Source: Halobacillus fulvus
Lineage (GTDB): Bacteria; Bacillota; Bacilli; Bacillales; Halobacillaceae
Length of the DNA: 64,000 nt
Reading direction: 5' to 3'
Assembly: GCA_004078665.1 (NCBI GenBank)
Contig: SCFO01000004.1
Span: 1-64,000 of the forward strand
Below, in pieces: positions 1 through 7,861 of the stretch. Below the pieces are notes generated by a model that ran no database searches, was not told the origin of the DNA, and was given only the letters and a program-made list of their open reading frames with translations. A program made the translations under genes and the position numbers. Numbering within the stretch: position 1 is the first letter of the stretch; each line of letters begins with the position of its first letter.

Positions 1-30
1 CTGGCGGTGGTTGACAGGTGTGCCCATCAT
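1..30 (-). CDS. 5' end of an unidentified gene (cut by window edge)
   Basis: Ten codons are visible (MMGTPVNHRQ) before the window ends. An AAAGGAG ribosome-binding site sits 9-10 nt upstream of the first ATG, which is why I take this as a real start. Nothing can be said about function. Confidence 0.45.
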   Translation of the reverse strand, partial: MMGTPVNHRQ

Positions 31-96
31 GGAGAACCACTCCTTTATTGATTTTCTTAATTATACAATGGAATGAACCGAATAAATAGAAAAAAT

Positions 97-157
97 AGGC
101 TGTTGAGGAAAGTTTCTCAACAGCCTGAAAAACCAGAGGCTATCAGCCTCTGGTTTT
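97..157 (-). terminator. Tandem terminator hairpins
   Basis: Two hairpins lie back to back: arms 128-141/145-157, and 97-110/114-126 followed on the minus strand by a T-run. They close the small gene at 190-369 and insulate it from the gene at the window edge. The 128-157 hairpin has T-runs on both sides. Confidence 0.75.
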
Positions 158-189
158 AACTTATTATATAATTGCTATGTCGATATTTT

Positions 190-369
190 TTAAATAAGAT
201 CCAATTGATGCATTAAGTTCAAATGAATTTGTTCGAGTTCTGTCAGCGTCATCTGATCGGTCTTCTTACCGACCTGATCTTCTGTGTATCCTAGTTCCTT
301 CAAACGGTTGATCAATTCATACTTCCTCGATTCAACCCCTCGGGACAAACGGGTAGGCTTTACATCCAT
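190..369 (-). CDS. Small hypothetical protein, 59 aa
   Basis: An ATG at 369 follows a strong GGAGGTG ribosome-binding site and opens a 59-codon frame ending in TAA at 190. The product is charged and looks all-helical: a basic N-terminus (MDVKPTRLSRG) is followed by two amphipathic stretches and a Leu-rich tail. There is no signal peptide or membrane segment. It is followed by tandem terminators, so it is probably a single-gene transcript. I do not recognise the family. Small Fur-regulated basic proteins were considered but no specific motif supports that. Confidence 0.6.
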   Translation of the reverse strand: MDVKPTRLSRGVESRKYELINRLKELGYTEDQVGKKTDQMTLTELEQIHLNLMHQLDLI

Positions 370-463
370 AGTTTCACCTCCACCTTCACCTTTTTCTCAT
401 AAATATGTGAACGTCGTATTTACTATGTACTTACCACCATACCCGCTTGGTTAATCCTTTTTG

Positions 464-739
464 TTAATGGGAAGAGGTTTTCTCTTCTTCAGCTGATTCA
501 AACACAATGACACCAAACCGCTCTTTAAAACGAAAAGGACCCTTATAAACCAACGGAAGCTCGTGGGAATTTAGAGTATGAATTCTAATTCTTTTGATCG
601 TCTGATTTATGTACTGTTCTACAAAGCTTCTCGTCAGCCGCTGTTCCAATTCAATGACAATGGTCTGATCTGAACGAATCGAATATGTTCCACGCGCTTC
701 AATACGGTAGTGATCTAAAGATATGGAACAAAAACGCAT
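464..739 (-). CDS. Hypothetical protein, 91 aa
   Basis: The frame is open from 796, but the start at 739 (MRFCSISLDHY) is preferred because GGGAGGG lies 8 nt upstream; the upstream ATG has no such site. The product is small, soluble and beta-rich by eye, ending in an acidic tail (SAEEEKTSSH). No signal peptide, cysteine motif or catalytic signature is visible. It stands alone between a small gene and a repeat-bearing intergenic stretch. I do not recognise the family. Confidence 0.6.
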   Translation of the reverse strand: MRFCSISLDHYRIEARGTYSIRSDQTIVIELEQRLTRSFVEQYINQTIKRIRIHTLNSHELPLVYKGPFRFKERFGVIVFESAEEEKTSSH

Positions 740-862
740 AACATCATCCCTCCCTGGATGATGGATATTATAGCAAATAACGACATAAGACGACAATCAA
801 GAACACTCCTGTCACTAATCTTGTGTCTTTACATATTAAAAAATATAATTTGAAGTTTTCTC

Positions 863-958
863 TTGCTCACACGTTTATTATCTCAATATAATGATAAACC
901 TGTAGGAGAGACCGCTTCGAATCACCTTATTCTGCTGCTGCACCATGAGAGGCGGTCT
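863..958 (+). promoter_or_regulatory. Promoter-like sequence followed by a hairpin, no ORF
   Basis: TTGCTC (863-868) and TATAAT (887-892) are 18 nt apart on the plus strand. Ten to twenty bases downstream AGACCGC (909-915) can pair with GCGGTCT (952-958), followed by a U-poor tail. No reading frame with a ribosome-binding site starts here. It could be a short untranslated transcript or a fortuitous match. The rest of the gap 797-1371 holds a repeat copy and nothing else I can identify. Confidence 0.3.
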
Positions 959-983
959 ATTCTTCCTATTAACATTGAAATTT

Positions 984-1283
984 AACAGTTTTTTTATTAG
1001 TGGCTGTAAAATCCTGTGTTGAAGTAACAAAAAAATTGCACGTCAGCCCATTGTTAGACAAAATGTGCCGTGATGTTTCTGTTTACTCAATTCTGGCAGG
1101 AGGAGTGAGAAATGATAAGACTCCTAGGGGAAGAAAAGGGCAGGCTGAGATCCCGCAGGAGTGAAACGGCGTGGAAGCTCAGCGCCCGCCCATGGATAGC
1201 GAGTTATTTCCCGCTCCTCCAAGTTCTGATATGAACAACGGAAACTTTCTAGTTGCAACCTTAAGTTTTTGACAGAGTTTTTT
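984..1283 (+). repeat. Long imperfect inverted-repeat element, copy A
   Basis: This shares extended blocks with 60537-60775 in the same orientation: GTTGA-GTAA near the left end, GATGTTTC-GTT, the core GGCAGGCTGAGATCCCGC (1140-1157), ATTTCCCGCTCCTCC (1206-1220), ACGGAAACTTTCTAGT and a right end ending ACAGAG. Its halves are mutually inverted: GGAGGAG (1099-1105) matches CTCCTCC and GTTTCtGTT matches AACGGAAAC. It carries no ORF. Element ends are approximate. Confidence 0.75.
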
Positions 1284-1371
1284 ATAAACTAATTACGCAA
1301 AAAAGGTAAATAAAAAAGCACCTTTCTCTTGTACGGCTTATCATCCATACAAGAGAAATGCGCTCTCATAC

Positions 1372-2727
1372 TCACTCATAAATTTCAATATAGGCGATTT
1401 GATAATATCCATACTCATCAGCAACCACGACATAATCTTTTACCCTTTCATATACACTCCATTCACCAGCAGCATTCATAAAATCAAAGACTTCATACGT
1501 ACTGACCACCGCATAATCCTCCTGAATATCAACGGATGTCACATCATTCGAAATAAAATCGAAAAATAAGCCGAGCCCGGAAATCTCATCGATGTAATCC
1601 GACAGTTCCCAATACGCATCACTTTCGTCGAGAAGCATTGGTTCAATCATGCTGAAATCCTCATACGTCAAAGCCACTTCATAGCTGTCACGAAAGGCGA
1701 GGATAAAATAAACTAGGCTTTCTTCATCCAAAAGTATCTGTTCCTTTTCTGCAGGCTGATCCATTTCCGGAGCTTTTTCGTCCACTTCTTCGTCATAGAC
1801 GTACTCATCTGAATAGGAAAACACATTGACGACTTCGTTCTCAGTCATTGGAGCGTCCGTCCACGTCTTTAGGAGATCTGTCATCGTGTACATCGGAATC
1901 GAGAAGCCAATCGACTCATCCGCCGTCAATAAAGCAGAATTGATGCCGATTACTTTTCCAGTATCCGCATCCAATAACGGACCTCCACTACTCCCAGGCG
2001 ATATTTGCGCATCAATCTGATAGACGTCTTCATAAATGAAACCAGCTTCAAAGGAACGATCCAGTCCGGTCAGGTATCCAATCGAAGCCGTATTTTCAAG
2101 CCCCTGAGGACTTCCAAGCGCGATGACCTCTGTGCCGATGGCAGACTGTTCGTCTTCGACCTCAAGAGGGGCTTGCCCTGACAAGTCATCAACCTGAATC
2201 AAAGCGACATCATACTGATCCGAAATTCCGATAACCTGTCCGTTCCGAGTATTCCCTTCTGTATCTTTTACCGTTACATCCCGGTACCCGGCCACTACAT
2301 GTGCATTGGTAACCACTGTTCCGTTATCCTCATAAAGGAAGCCGGATCCTTGACTTTCACTCGTCAGGATCGTGAACACTTTGGACTGGGCTTCTCGAAT
2401 AATTTCTGTTCGATCATCAGCAGTCTCTTCGGGTTCTGCCACTGCCTCAGGTTCTTCATGAGCTTCAGCCTCTGCTTCAGGAAGAGCTTCTTCTTCCTGT
2501 GGAGGTTCTACGACTGATTCATTGGCGGGTTCAACAACTGTTATGTCACTCTGGGAAGCCTGCTGATCAAAATAAAGATAAGCACCACCAATCAGCATCA
2601 GGACGAGGATGATCGTCGACATCATCCAACCACGGCCTTTTGGAGCAGACCTAGTCAAAGGCTGTCCACAATGAGCACAATATCTGGCGCGTGAGATGTT
2701 TTCCATCCGGCAATTCGGACACAACAT
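1372..2727 (-). CDS. Zinc-ribbon, membrane-anchored trypsin-like serine protease
   Basis: The 451-aa product has, in order: a zinc ribbon (CPNC at 3-6, CAHC at 17-20), a basic stretch, one transmembrane segment (about 36-53), a Glu/Pro/Ala-rich acidic linker (60-105), a trypsin-like domain (about 108-290) and a C-terminal domain of about 150 residues after an acidic spacer. The catalytic triad is visible as H143 (TNAHVV), D173 (YDVALI) and S247 (GSSGGP), as in the HtrA/S1C group, but no PDZ domain follows. Type II topology puts the zinc ribbon in the cytoplasm and the protease outside, so a link between cytoplasmic sensing and extracytoplasmic proteolysis is possible but is inference. The linker acidity fits a halophile. 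Start: ATG after AGGAGGGG. Confidence 0.8.
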   Translation of the reverse strand: MLCPNCRMENISRARYCAHCGQPLTRSAPKGRGWMMSTIILVLMLIGGAYLYFDQQASQSDITVVEPANESVVEPPQEEEALPEAEAEAHEEPEAVAEPEETADDRTEIIREAQSKVFTILTSESQGSGFLYEDNGTVVTNAHVVAGYRDVTVKDTEGNTRNGQVIGISDQYDVALIQVDDLSGQAPLEVEDEQSAIGTEVIALGSPQGLENTASIGYLTGLDRSFEAGFIYEDVYQIDAQISPGSSGGPLLDADTGKVIGINSALLTADESIGFSIPMYTMTDLLKTWTDAPMTENEVVNVFSYSDEYVYDEEVDEKAPEMDQPAEKEQILLDEESLVYFILAFRDSYEVALTYEDFSMIEPMLLDESDAYWELSDYIDEISGLGLFFDFISNDVTSVDIQEDYAVVSTYEVFDFMNAAGEWSVYERVKDYVVVADEYGYYQIAYIEIYE

Positions 2728-3002
2728 GCGAACCCCTCCTTTTTCAAAGGTATTCCCTGTTTTTTCGTATTGGAAACGGAGGAGTAGATGATGAAATTTG
2801 TATTATGGAGGTGAGATTATAAAAGAACTTGTCATTTGAATTTCACAATCGTAAATGGAGTTTTATGAAGAGATGATTTCCATTTTGGTTGCAAGAAAAA
2901 TAGAACATATCATGAAGAGAAGACATCGTGGGAACTGGTTCAATGTCAGACAGTTTTGTTATGAAGTATATCGCTATTAGAAAAGGGCGCATAAAAAGAA
3001 AT
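2728..3002. other. Intergenic stretch, nothing recognised
   Basis: AT-rich sequence between the protease and the tRNA terminator. Short frames here lack ribosome-binding sites or run across the tRNA gene. A GGAGGTG at about 2808 is not followed by a usable start codon with an open frame. I see no other signal. Confidence 0.5.
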
Positions 3003-3034
3003 GACGCGGCCTCTCCGTGGATGAGAAACCGCGC
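3003..3034 (-). terminator. Terminator of the tRNA-Val transcript
   Basis: On the minus strand GCGCGGTTTCTC pairs with GAGAGG-CCGCGT, followed by a T-rich tail, about 20 nt after the tRNA 3' end. Confidence 0.65.
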
Positions 3035-3054
3035 CATTCCGGCACTTAGTATGA

Positions 3055-3127
3055 TGATTCCGATTGGGCTCGAACCAACGACCTCCACCCTGTCAAGGTG
3101 GCGCTCTCCCAGCTGAGCTACGGAATC
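3055..3127 (-). tRNA. tRNA-Val (anticodon GAC)
   Basis: A complete cloverleaf is readable on the minus strand: acceptor GATTCCG/CGGAATC, D-arm GCTC...GAGC, anticodon stem CCACC/GGTGG with loop TTGACAG (anticodon GAC), and T-arm containing GGTTCGAGCC. The CCA end is not encoded (ATCAT follows). It is a solitary tRNA with its own promoter and terminator. Confidence 0.95.
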
Positions 3128-3167
3128 ATATGTAGGAATTTGTCGGCTGTTTTCGCTGACAAGTAAT

Positions 3168-3196
3168 AATATACAACGGATCAAAAAAGAAGTCAA
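3168..3196 (-). promoter_or_regulatory. Sigma-A promoter of tRNA-Val
   Basis: On the minus strand TTGACT (3191-3196) and TATATT (3168-3173) are separated by exactly 17 nt. The -10 element ends about 40 nt before the mature tRNA. Confidence 0.75.
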
Positions 3197-3380
3197 CACG
3201 ATTTTAAAGATTTTTTTAAGCTTTTGTAAAAACAGTTACCCTTTTCCCATTTTTTCCTGCTTTAAAGTTCTGTTCAACTTTTAACGGAATTGTGTGATAA
3301 AATAATAGTGATACGTTTATCTGAAAAGGTTTATGGGAATTCCTAAAGGAACTTCCTTGCAGGTAAGGAGGTGTTCGAGT

Positions 3381-4106
3381 TTGGGCAGAAAAGGAAAAAT
3401 GAAGGACTATACCATTAATAGTCAATACTTAGAAGAAGCGATGACATTGAAAGTGTACACACCGGAGCATTACTCTCCCCTGTATAAGTATCATTTCTGC
3501 ATTATGCAAGACGGGAATGATTACTTCCAGATGGGGCGTGCGGCCACACTCAGTGATCAGTTGCACTCTAATGAAGAAATAGAAAATACGATTTTTATCG
3601 GCATTCATTATCAAGACAAGTATGATCGGCAGGATAAATACCACCCGGACGGAAAGAAGAATGGGGACTACATCAACTTTCTCATCCGTGAAGTCGTGCC
3701 TTTTCTTGATGAAGAATTTCCAGGCTATCATATGGGCAGCGGCCGGACACTTGCTGGGGACTCCCTGGCTGGAACCCTTGCGCTCCTGACAGCCGTCAAG
3801 TTTCCGAACATCTTCGGCAATGTGATCATGCAAAGTCCTTATGTGGATGATCACGTGATGGAAGTCGTGAAGTCAGCGAACAATCTGTCTCCACTAACGA
3901 TTTATCATACGATCGGCAATGAAGAAACAGATGTCGTGACAACCTCAGGGAAGCGTTTAGACTTTCTTCAACCGAACCACCAGCTGCGCGATTACTTGAA
4001 CCGCAAGCCGCTCTCTTATGTTTACCATGAGCTTGATGGTGACCATACGTGGGGAACGTGGCAAAAAGATTTCAAACGGGCTTTGCTCACCATATTTGGC
4101 AAATAA
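3381..4106 (+). CDS. yjcH: Putative esterase of the YjcH type (alpha/beta hydrolase)
   Basis: The frame is open from 3333, but the start chosen is TTG at 3381, which lies 9 nt after AAGGAGG; this gives 241 aa. The alpha/beta-hydrolase nucleophile elbow is GDSLAG (Ser128 by this numbering) and a C-terminal DGDHTWGTW supplies a likely catalytic His. It resembles bacterial enterochelin-esterase-like/esterase-D proteins. It is first in the block yjcH-yjcG-yjcF, the same trio as in B. subtilis, with tight spacing to yjcG. The substrate is unknown. A cytoplasmic location is likely as no signal peptide is present. Confidence 0.85.
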   Translation: MGRKGKMKDYTINSQYLEEAMTLKVYTPEHYSPLYKYHFCIMQDGNDYFQMGRAATLSDQLHSNEEIENTIFIGIHYQDKYDRQDKYHPDGKKNGDYINFLIREVVPFLDEEFPGYHMGSGRTLAGDSLAGTLALLTAVKFPNIFGNVIMQSPYVDDHVMEVVKSANNLSPLTIYHTIGNEETDVVTTSGKRLDFLQPNHQLRDYLNRKPLSYVYHELDGDHTWGTWQKDFKRALLTIFGK

Positions 4107-4136
4107 ATTTAGGAAGAATCAGGAGGGGTTAGTCTT

Positions 4137-4652
4137 ATGAAGTACGGTATTGCTATTTTTCCATCCAAAAAGATACAGGACGAAGCGAATTCTTATAGGA
4201 AACGCTACGATCCGCATTATGCGTTAATTCCACCACATATTACAATGAAGGAAGCTTTTGAAGCCGAAGAAGAAGAAATTGAAAGCAAAATCATTCCTGA
4301 ACTAAGAAAAATCGCGAAGGAGACCGATCCTTTTTCCTTTGGTGTGTACAAAGTGAGCTCTTTCTCACCGGTTACAAACACCATCTATTTGAAAATCGAT
4401 CCGTCTGAAGAGATTTTCGCCCTGAACGAAAAACTTCATTCCGGTATACTTCACGAGGAGAAAGACTACGCATTCGTTCCTCACATAACCATCGCACAAA
4501 AACTTTCTGATGAAGAGTTTTTTGATGTGTTTGGCAGCTTGAGCATGCTCAAATTCGACCTTCACGATGATGTCGATCGCTTCCAGCTTCTCTATCAATT
4601 AGAAAACGGGGCATGGAGCGTTTATGAAACGTTCCGTCTTGGGCAGGAATAA
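4137..4652 (+). CDS. yjcG: YjcG-type 2H phosphoesterase (LigT/2'-5' RNA ligase-like)
   Basis: The 171-aa protein has the two HxT motifs that define the 2H phosphoesterase fold: PPHITM (H34, T36) and VPHITI (H116, T118). Proteins of this family act on 2',3'-cyclic or 2'-5' phosphodiesters, but the YjcG substrate is not established. Start ATG follows AGGAGGGG by 8 nt. The stop is 2 nt before yjcF, implying co-translation and co-transcription with yjcH and yjcF. Confidence 0.9.
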   Translation: MKYGIAIFPSKKIQDEANSYRKRYDPHYALIPPHITMKEAFEAEEEEIESKIIPELRKIAKETDPFSFGVYKVSSFSPVTNTIYLKIDPSEEIFALNEKLHSGILHEEKDYAFVPHITIAQKLSDEEFFDVFGSLSMLKFDLHDDVDRFQLLYQLENGAWSVYETFRLGQE

Positions 4653-4654
4653 AG

Positions 4655-5077
4655 ATGGACATTTTTGAAGTGAAGAATTCACGACAAAAGGACGATGCTC
4701 TCCAAGTGAGACGCATCGTCTTTATTGACGAACAAAACGTACCGGAAGAGCTTGAGATTGATGAGCATGACAACGAAGCATTACATTTTGTCGGGTACGA
4801 AAACGAGGAGCCCGTCGCCGCTGCCCGGCTCCGGTTTGTTGATGATTACGGCAAGCTTGAACGAATCTGTGTGAAGAAACCATTCCGCGGGAAGGCTTAT
4901 GGTAAACAGATGATTGCCTTTATGGAACAAACCATCACCAAACAAGGGGTCCAAAAATCGAAGCTGAATGCTCAAACCCATGCAGAAAATTTTTATGCTG
5001 GCATCGGTTATCAAACCGTTTCCGATGAGTTTATGGATGCCGGAATTCCCCATGTGACGATGATTAAGTCTCTATAG
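4655..5077 (+). CDS. yjcF: GNAT-family N-acetyltransferase YjcF
   Basis: 140 aa, close to the usual size of YjcF. The acetyl-CoA-binding signature is visible as ERICVKKPFRGKAYGKQM (motif A, RGKAYG), followed by a C-terminal FYAGIGYQTVSDEF block typical of ElaA/YjcF-like GNATs. It begins 2 nt after yjcG with only a weak GGGCAGGA site, so translation is probably coupled. The acceptor substrate is unknown. A strong terminator follows. Confidence 0.85.
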   Translation: MDIFEVKNSRQKDDALQVRRIVFIDEQNVPEELEIDEHDNEALHFVGYENEEPVAAARLRFVDDYGKLERICVKKPFRGKAYGKQMIAFMEQTITKQGVQKSKLNAQTHAENFYAGIGYQTVSDEFMDAGIPHVTMIKSL

Positions 5078-5083
5078 TCTTAC

Positions 5084-5119
5084 AAAAAGCGTCTAGGTTC
5101 TCAACCTAGACGCTTTTTT
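5084..5119 (+). terminator. Terminator of the yjcHGF operon
   Basis: Near-perfect hairpin AAAAAGCGTCTAGGTT / AACCTAGACGCTTTTT with a 3-nt loop and a T-run. Confidence 0.9.
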
Positions 5120-5210
5120 ATTCCCTTTCCCAAATGATTCATCCAATTGTTTATCCCCACTCCCTCTTGTCTACAATGAGAATAGACGACAGACAAGGAT
5201 CAGGAGAATC

Positions 5211-5891
5211 ATGATGGAATATTTACAAATCACAGTGGAAACTTTTTTTGGATTTATTGCTTTATTCATTTTGACAAAAGTGCTCGGAAAGACGCAGATC
5301 ACTCAAATCACCGCGTTCGACTTCATTGCGGCTCTTGTACTCGGAGAGCTTGTCGGGAATGCCCTCTATGATGACGAAATCGGAATTTTTAAAGTGGGAT
5401 TTGCAGTTTTGCTGTGGGGAACTCTTATATATATTACCGAAATTGTAACCGAGAAGTTTAAAGGGACACGCGAACTGCTTGAGGGGCAGCCGTCCTTGAT
5501 TATCCGGAAAGGAAAAATCGACCGTGATGCGTTGAAAAAAAGCAAGCTCGACATCAATCAGCTACAGCACTTGCTACGGTCGAAGGACGTGTTTTCCCTT
5601 CAAGAGGTGGAGTATGCTGTCCTCGAAACAGACGGGACGGTGAGCGTCTTGAAATCCTACTCCTATCAGAATTCGGTAAAGTCGGACTTGAACATCAATC
5701 CGGAACCCGTTCCTCTTCCGATGGCCCTTATTAGTGACGGGGAAATTTTGTGGGACAATTTAAAAGAAGCCAACCTCGATCAAGATTGGCTTGAGTTTCA
5801 ATTATCCAAGCAAAATTTCACTAGCCCAAAGGACGTCCTGTATGCGGAATTCAAGGATAAAAATTCCCCCTTGTACATTCTCGAATTTTAA
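5211..5891 (+). CDS. DUF421 (YetF-type) membrane protein
   Basis: 226 aa with about three N-terminal transmembrane segments (roughly 5-22, 38-55, 60-80), then the soluble DUF421 domain. The family hallmark around GKTQITQITAFDFI and a QPSLIIRKGKI stretch are clear. B. subtilis has several paralogues (YetF, YkjA, YrbG and others); YetF-like proteins have been linked to spore germination, but which paralogue this is cannot be told from sequence alone. Two adjacent ATGs follow AGGAG; the second (5214) has slightly better spacing. The stop overlaps the convergent MBL gene by 4 nt. A CTTGTCT/AGACAAG inverted repeat lies at about 5166-5198 just upstream. Confidence 0.8.
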   Translation: MMEYLQITVETFFGFIALFILTKVLGKTQITQITAFDFIAALVLGELVGNALYDDEIGIFKVGFAVLLWGTLIYITEIVTEKFKGTRELLEGQPSLIIRKGKIDRDALKKSKLDINQLQHLLRSKDVFSLQEVEYAVLETDGTVSVLKSYSYQNSVKSDLNINPEPVPLPMALISDGEILWDNLKEANLDQDWLEFQLSKQNFTSPKDVLYAEFKDKNSPLYILEF

Positions 5892-6787
5892 GAAGCGAAG
5901 AACGTCCAGCGATTGTCTATGATTTGATCAGAGATTTTCCCTTCTTTTTTCAAAGTGATCAAATACGCAGTCACAGCTGTGCGGTACAGAAGCCACTGTG
6001 ATAGCTGAGTGTTTTCTACACCATATTCTTGACACATAGCGGAAATGACCTGTTCATGGCTTACTCCACCCTCTTGATTAAGGCGTATATAGGCTACAAG
6101 CCAGTTCAATAAATCTTTGTGATAGGCGAGATTGGCGTCAATTGTTGAAGTGGGATCCTTTTCAAAATCCCCATGCCCTGGGACCGCTCCCTCATGGTCG
6201 ATGGATTTCAGCTTATCTAGACTACGAATGGTAAGACCTGCGTCCGTAATGTAAGGAATTTTATGTTTGGAGAGCATAGCTTCTCCAAAGTAAGCATCGG
6301 CCGCAAACAAAATCCCGTGCACGTTCATCGCGAGCTGATGGTAACTGTGGCCAGGAAGCAAGTATGTATTTGCATGGATCTCCCCAAACGAGACAGATCC
6401 TTCTTCGATCACTCGGTCAATTTGTACAGGTGGTCCTTGCAGAAATTTATTTTGCAACTCTGGGAGTGGGTTGTTTCCCCCAAGTAAATAAAGAGGTTCA
6501 AGCTGTGGATAACGCAAAATCGCCTCTTCCATAAAAGGGGCTGTCGTGTGGACATCAAAATTTTCTTGTACATATTGAGCTCCTCCGTAATGGTCGGCAT
6601 GAGCGTGTGTGATTATCATATGGGTCAAAGGAAGCTCACGTTTCTTCAATTCCTTCAACACTTTTTTTACAGAGGATCGATCGATTCCGGCATCAATAAG
6701 CAGGCCATGTGCACCCTGATGCACATAGCCTATATTGACAGAACTCTTATAGAAATAACAATGAGAATTGAGTTGTTCGAATGACAT
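5888..6787 (-). CDS. MBL-fold metallo-hydrolase
   Basis: 299 aa. The metallo-beta-lactamase signature HAHADH (61-66) is intact and is followed by a downstream LPGHS motif and an ADA motif for the remaining metal ligands, so a dinuclear metal enzyme is expected. The last ~70 residues resemble a small helical, winged-helix-like C-terminal domain common in the glyoxalase-II-like branch of this superfamily. Start ATG follows AAAGGAG by 8 nt. Its substrate cannot be inferred. It converges with the DUF421 gene. Confidence 0.85.
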   Translation of the reverse strand: MSFEQLNSHCYFYKSSVNIGYVHQGAHGLLIDAGIDRSSVKKVLKELKKRELPLTHMIITHAHADHYGGAQYVQENFDVHTTAPFMEEAILRYPQLEPLYLLGGNNPLPELQNKFLQGPPVQIDRVIEEGSVSFGEIHANTYLLPGHSYHQLAMNVHGILFAADAYFGEAMLSKHKIPYITDAGLTIRSLDKLKSIDHEGAVPGHGDFEKDPTSTIDANLAYHKDLLNWLVAYIRLNQEGGVSHEQVISAMCQEYGVENTQLSQWLLYRTAVTAYLITLKKEGKISDQIIDNRWTFFAS

Positions 6788-6811
6788 AGAACCAGACTCC
6801 TTTAGCTTTTG

Positions 6812-7102
6812 TTACACATTTTCGCTAAAGTAGCGGCCTTTTCCTGTCATTTTGGAATATATTTTTTCATGGGCACCAGGGCTGAAGCGGGTAGATTCAG
6901 GGGCGTACAATGATTGTTTCGGAGGTTTCTGGTATACGTTACGACGGACTTGCGGGTTAGGCTGATCATAGTCATAGCGAAACTTATGCTCCAATGATGC
7001 TTTAATCACTTTCTCCATCGCAAACGGGGAGCGTTCTTTTTGAATCGTCCGATGATGATAATCCTGATACTGGTAATGGTTAATCGGTAGAATGTATCCC
7101 AT
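6812..7102 (-). CDS. Conserved-looking hypothetical protein, 96 aa
   Basis: Start ATG follows GGGAGGG by 8 nt. The product is hydrophilic and rich in Tyr, His, Arg, Lys and Pro (for example HYQYQDYHHRT and QVRRNVYQKPPKQ) with no membrane segment. It lies downstream of the small coiled-coil gene and yjcA on the same strand, 58 nt away, so it may belong to the sporulation transcript. Composition would suit a spore-coat or forespore protein, but this is inference from composition and place only. Confidence 0.6.
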   Translation of the reverse strand: MGYILPINHYQYQDYHHRTIQKERSPFAMEKVIKASLEHKFRYDYDQPNPQVRRNVYQKPPKQSLYAPESTRFSPGAHEKIYSKMTGKGRYFSENV

Positions 7103-7160
7103 ACTGATTCCCTCCCTTATCCTTATATACCCTTATGCTAAAGCCATTACTCCTCTGCCC

Positions 7161-7367
7161 TTATTCAAAAAAGCGTTCCATTTTCGAAGCCTGTTCGTTC
7201 AAAAAACGCTCCATCTTCCCCATCCGATCATTCAAGCGCTTTTCCCACTTTACAAAGTCTGCTTCCCAGGCATCAAACTTCTTCTCAGGTTGCTTCATCA
7301 CACCCCCGTATTTCGAGGTCTCACCCTTGATTTCATTCAATAATTCAAAGAAATGCTTATCACTCAT
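7161..7367 (-). CDS. Small coiled-coil protein, 68 aa
   Basis: The ATG overlaps the yjcA stop codon (ATGA at 7364-7367), so it is translationally coupled to yjcA. The second half (WEKRLNDRMGKMERFLNEQ) has a heptad-like pattern consistent with a short coiled coil. There is no membrane segment. I do not recognise the family; the context suggests a sporulation role. Confidence 0.65.
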   Translation of the reverse strand: MSDKHFFELLNEIKGETSKYGGVMKQPEKKFDAWEADFVKWEKRLNDRMGKMERFLNEQASKMERFFE

Positions 7368-7687
7368 TCCCTATGCCCCCATTCATAAAATATGGATTGC
7401 AACGCAGCGATGGCAAGCAGCCAGATGAGATAGCTTCCGTAGGGGATCAGAAAATAGAAAACAAGCATGATCCCTGATGCCCATATACCGACACACCAAT
7501 GGCAGGAAAGCCCCTCCCCGATCCATCCATTTGGAACAATCCATTCCTCTTTTTCCCCCTTTTCATTCAGCTCAGAGGTCTTCTTAAAAAATGGTTTCCG
7601 GAACCATTCCATAATGACATCATCGACGATTAACCTTGTAAACCTGAAGCTTGCGAGAGATAAAACCAAGAGTTCTATAAACGTCAT
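7364..7687 (-). CDS. yjcA: YjcA-type sporulation membrane protein (DUF1360)
   Basis: 107 aa from ATG at 7687, chosen because GGGGCAGGA lies just upstream; an in-frame ATG at 7708 has no such site. An N-terminal hydrophobic stretch, a central LSCHWCVGIW motif and two C-terminal hydrophobic segments match the DUF1360/YjcA family. In B. subtilis yjcA is a sporulation gene close to the cotZ/cotY cluster, as here. Its exact function is unknown. Confidence 0.85.
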   Translation of the reverse strand: MTFIELLVLSLASFRFTRLIVDDVIMEWFRKPFFKKTSELNEKGEKEEWIVPNGWIGEGLSCHWCVGIWASGIMLVFYFLIPYGSYLIWLLAIAALQSIFYEWGHRE

Positions 7688-7826
7688 CTTCCTGCCCCTT
7701 TCTTCCATTAAAAGAACTGCGCTTCACATATTCCCCCACTAGACAAGCTATTCTTTTACCCTATGTTAGTGAAGCGACTTCTTTTTAGCTCAGCCTTTAC
7801 CCATGAATCTATTTTTGATGCAAAAA

Positions 7827-7854
7827 ACGCCGCTACGTCATTTCGTAGCGGCGT
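7827..7854 (-). terminator. Terminator downstream of the His/Arg-rich gene
   Basis: ACGCCGCTACG / CGTAGCGGCGT with a 6-nt loop; on the minus strand it runs into TTTTTT. Confidence 0.9.
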
Positions 7855-7861
7855 CTGTTGA

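Noticed and set aside
905-1025. 25-codon frame MRGGLFFLLTLK... near 943
   Set aside because: No ribosome-binding site and it runs into the repeat element.
2843-3199. Overlapping reading frames on both strands across 2843-3199, one reading IGLEPTTSTLSRWRSPS
   Set aside because: They run through the tRNA-Val gene and its terminator; this peptide is the classic artefact of translating a tRNA. No ribosome-binding sites.
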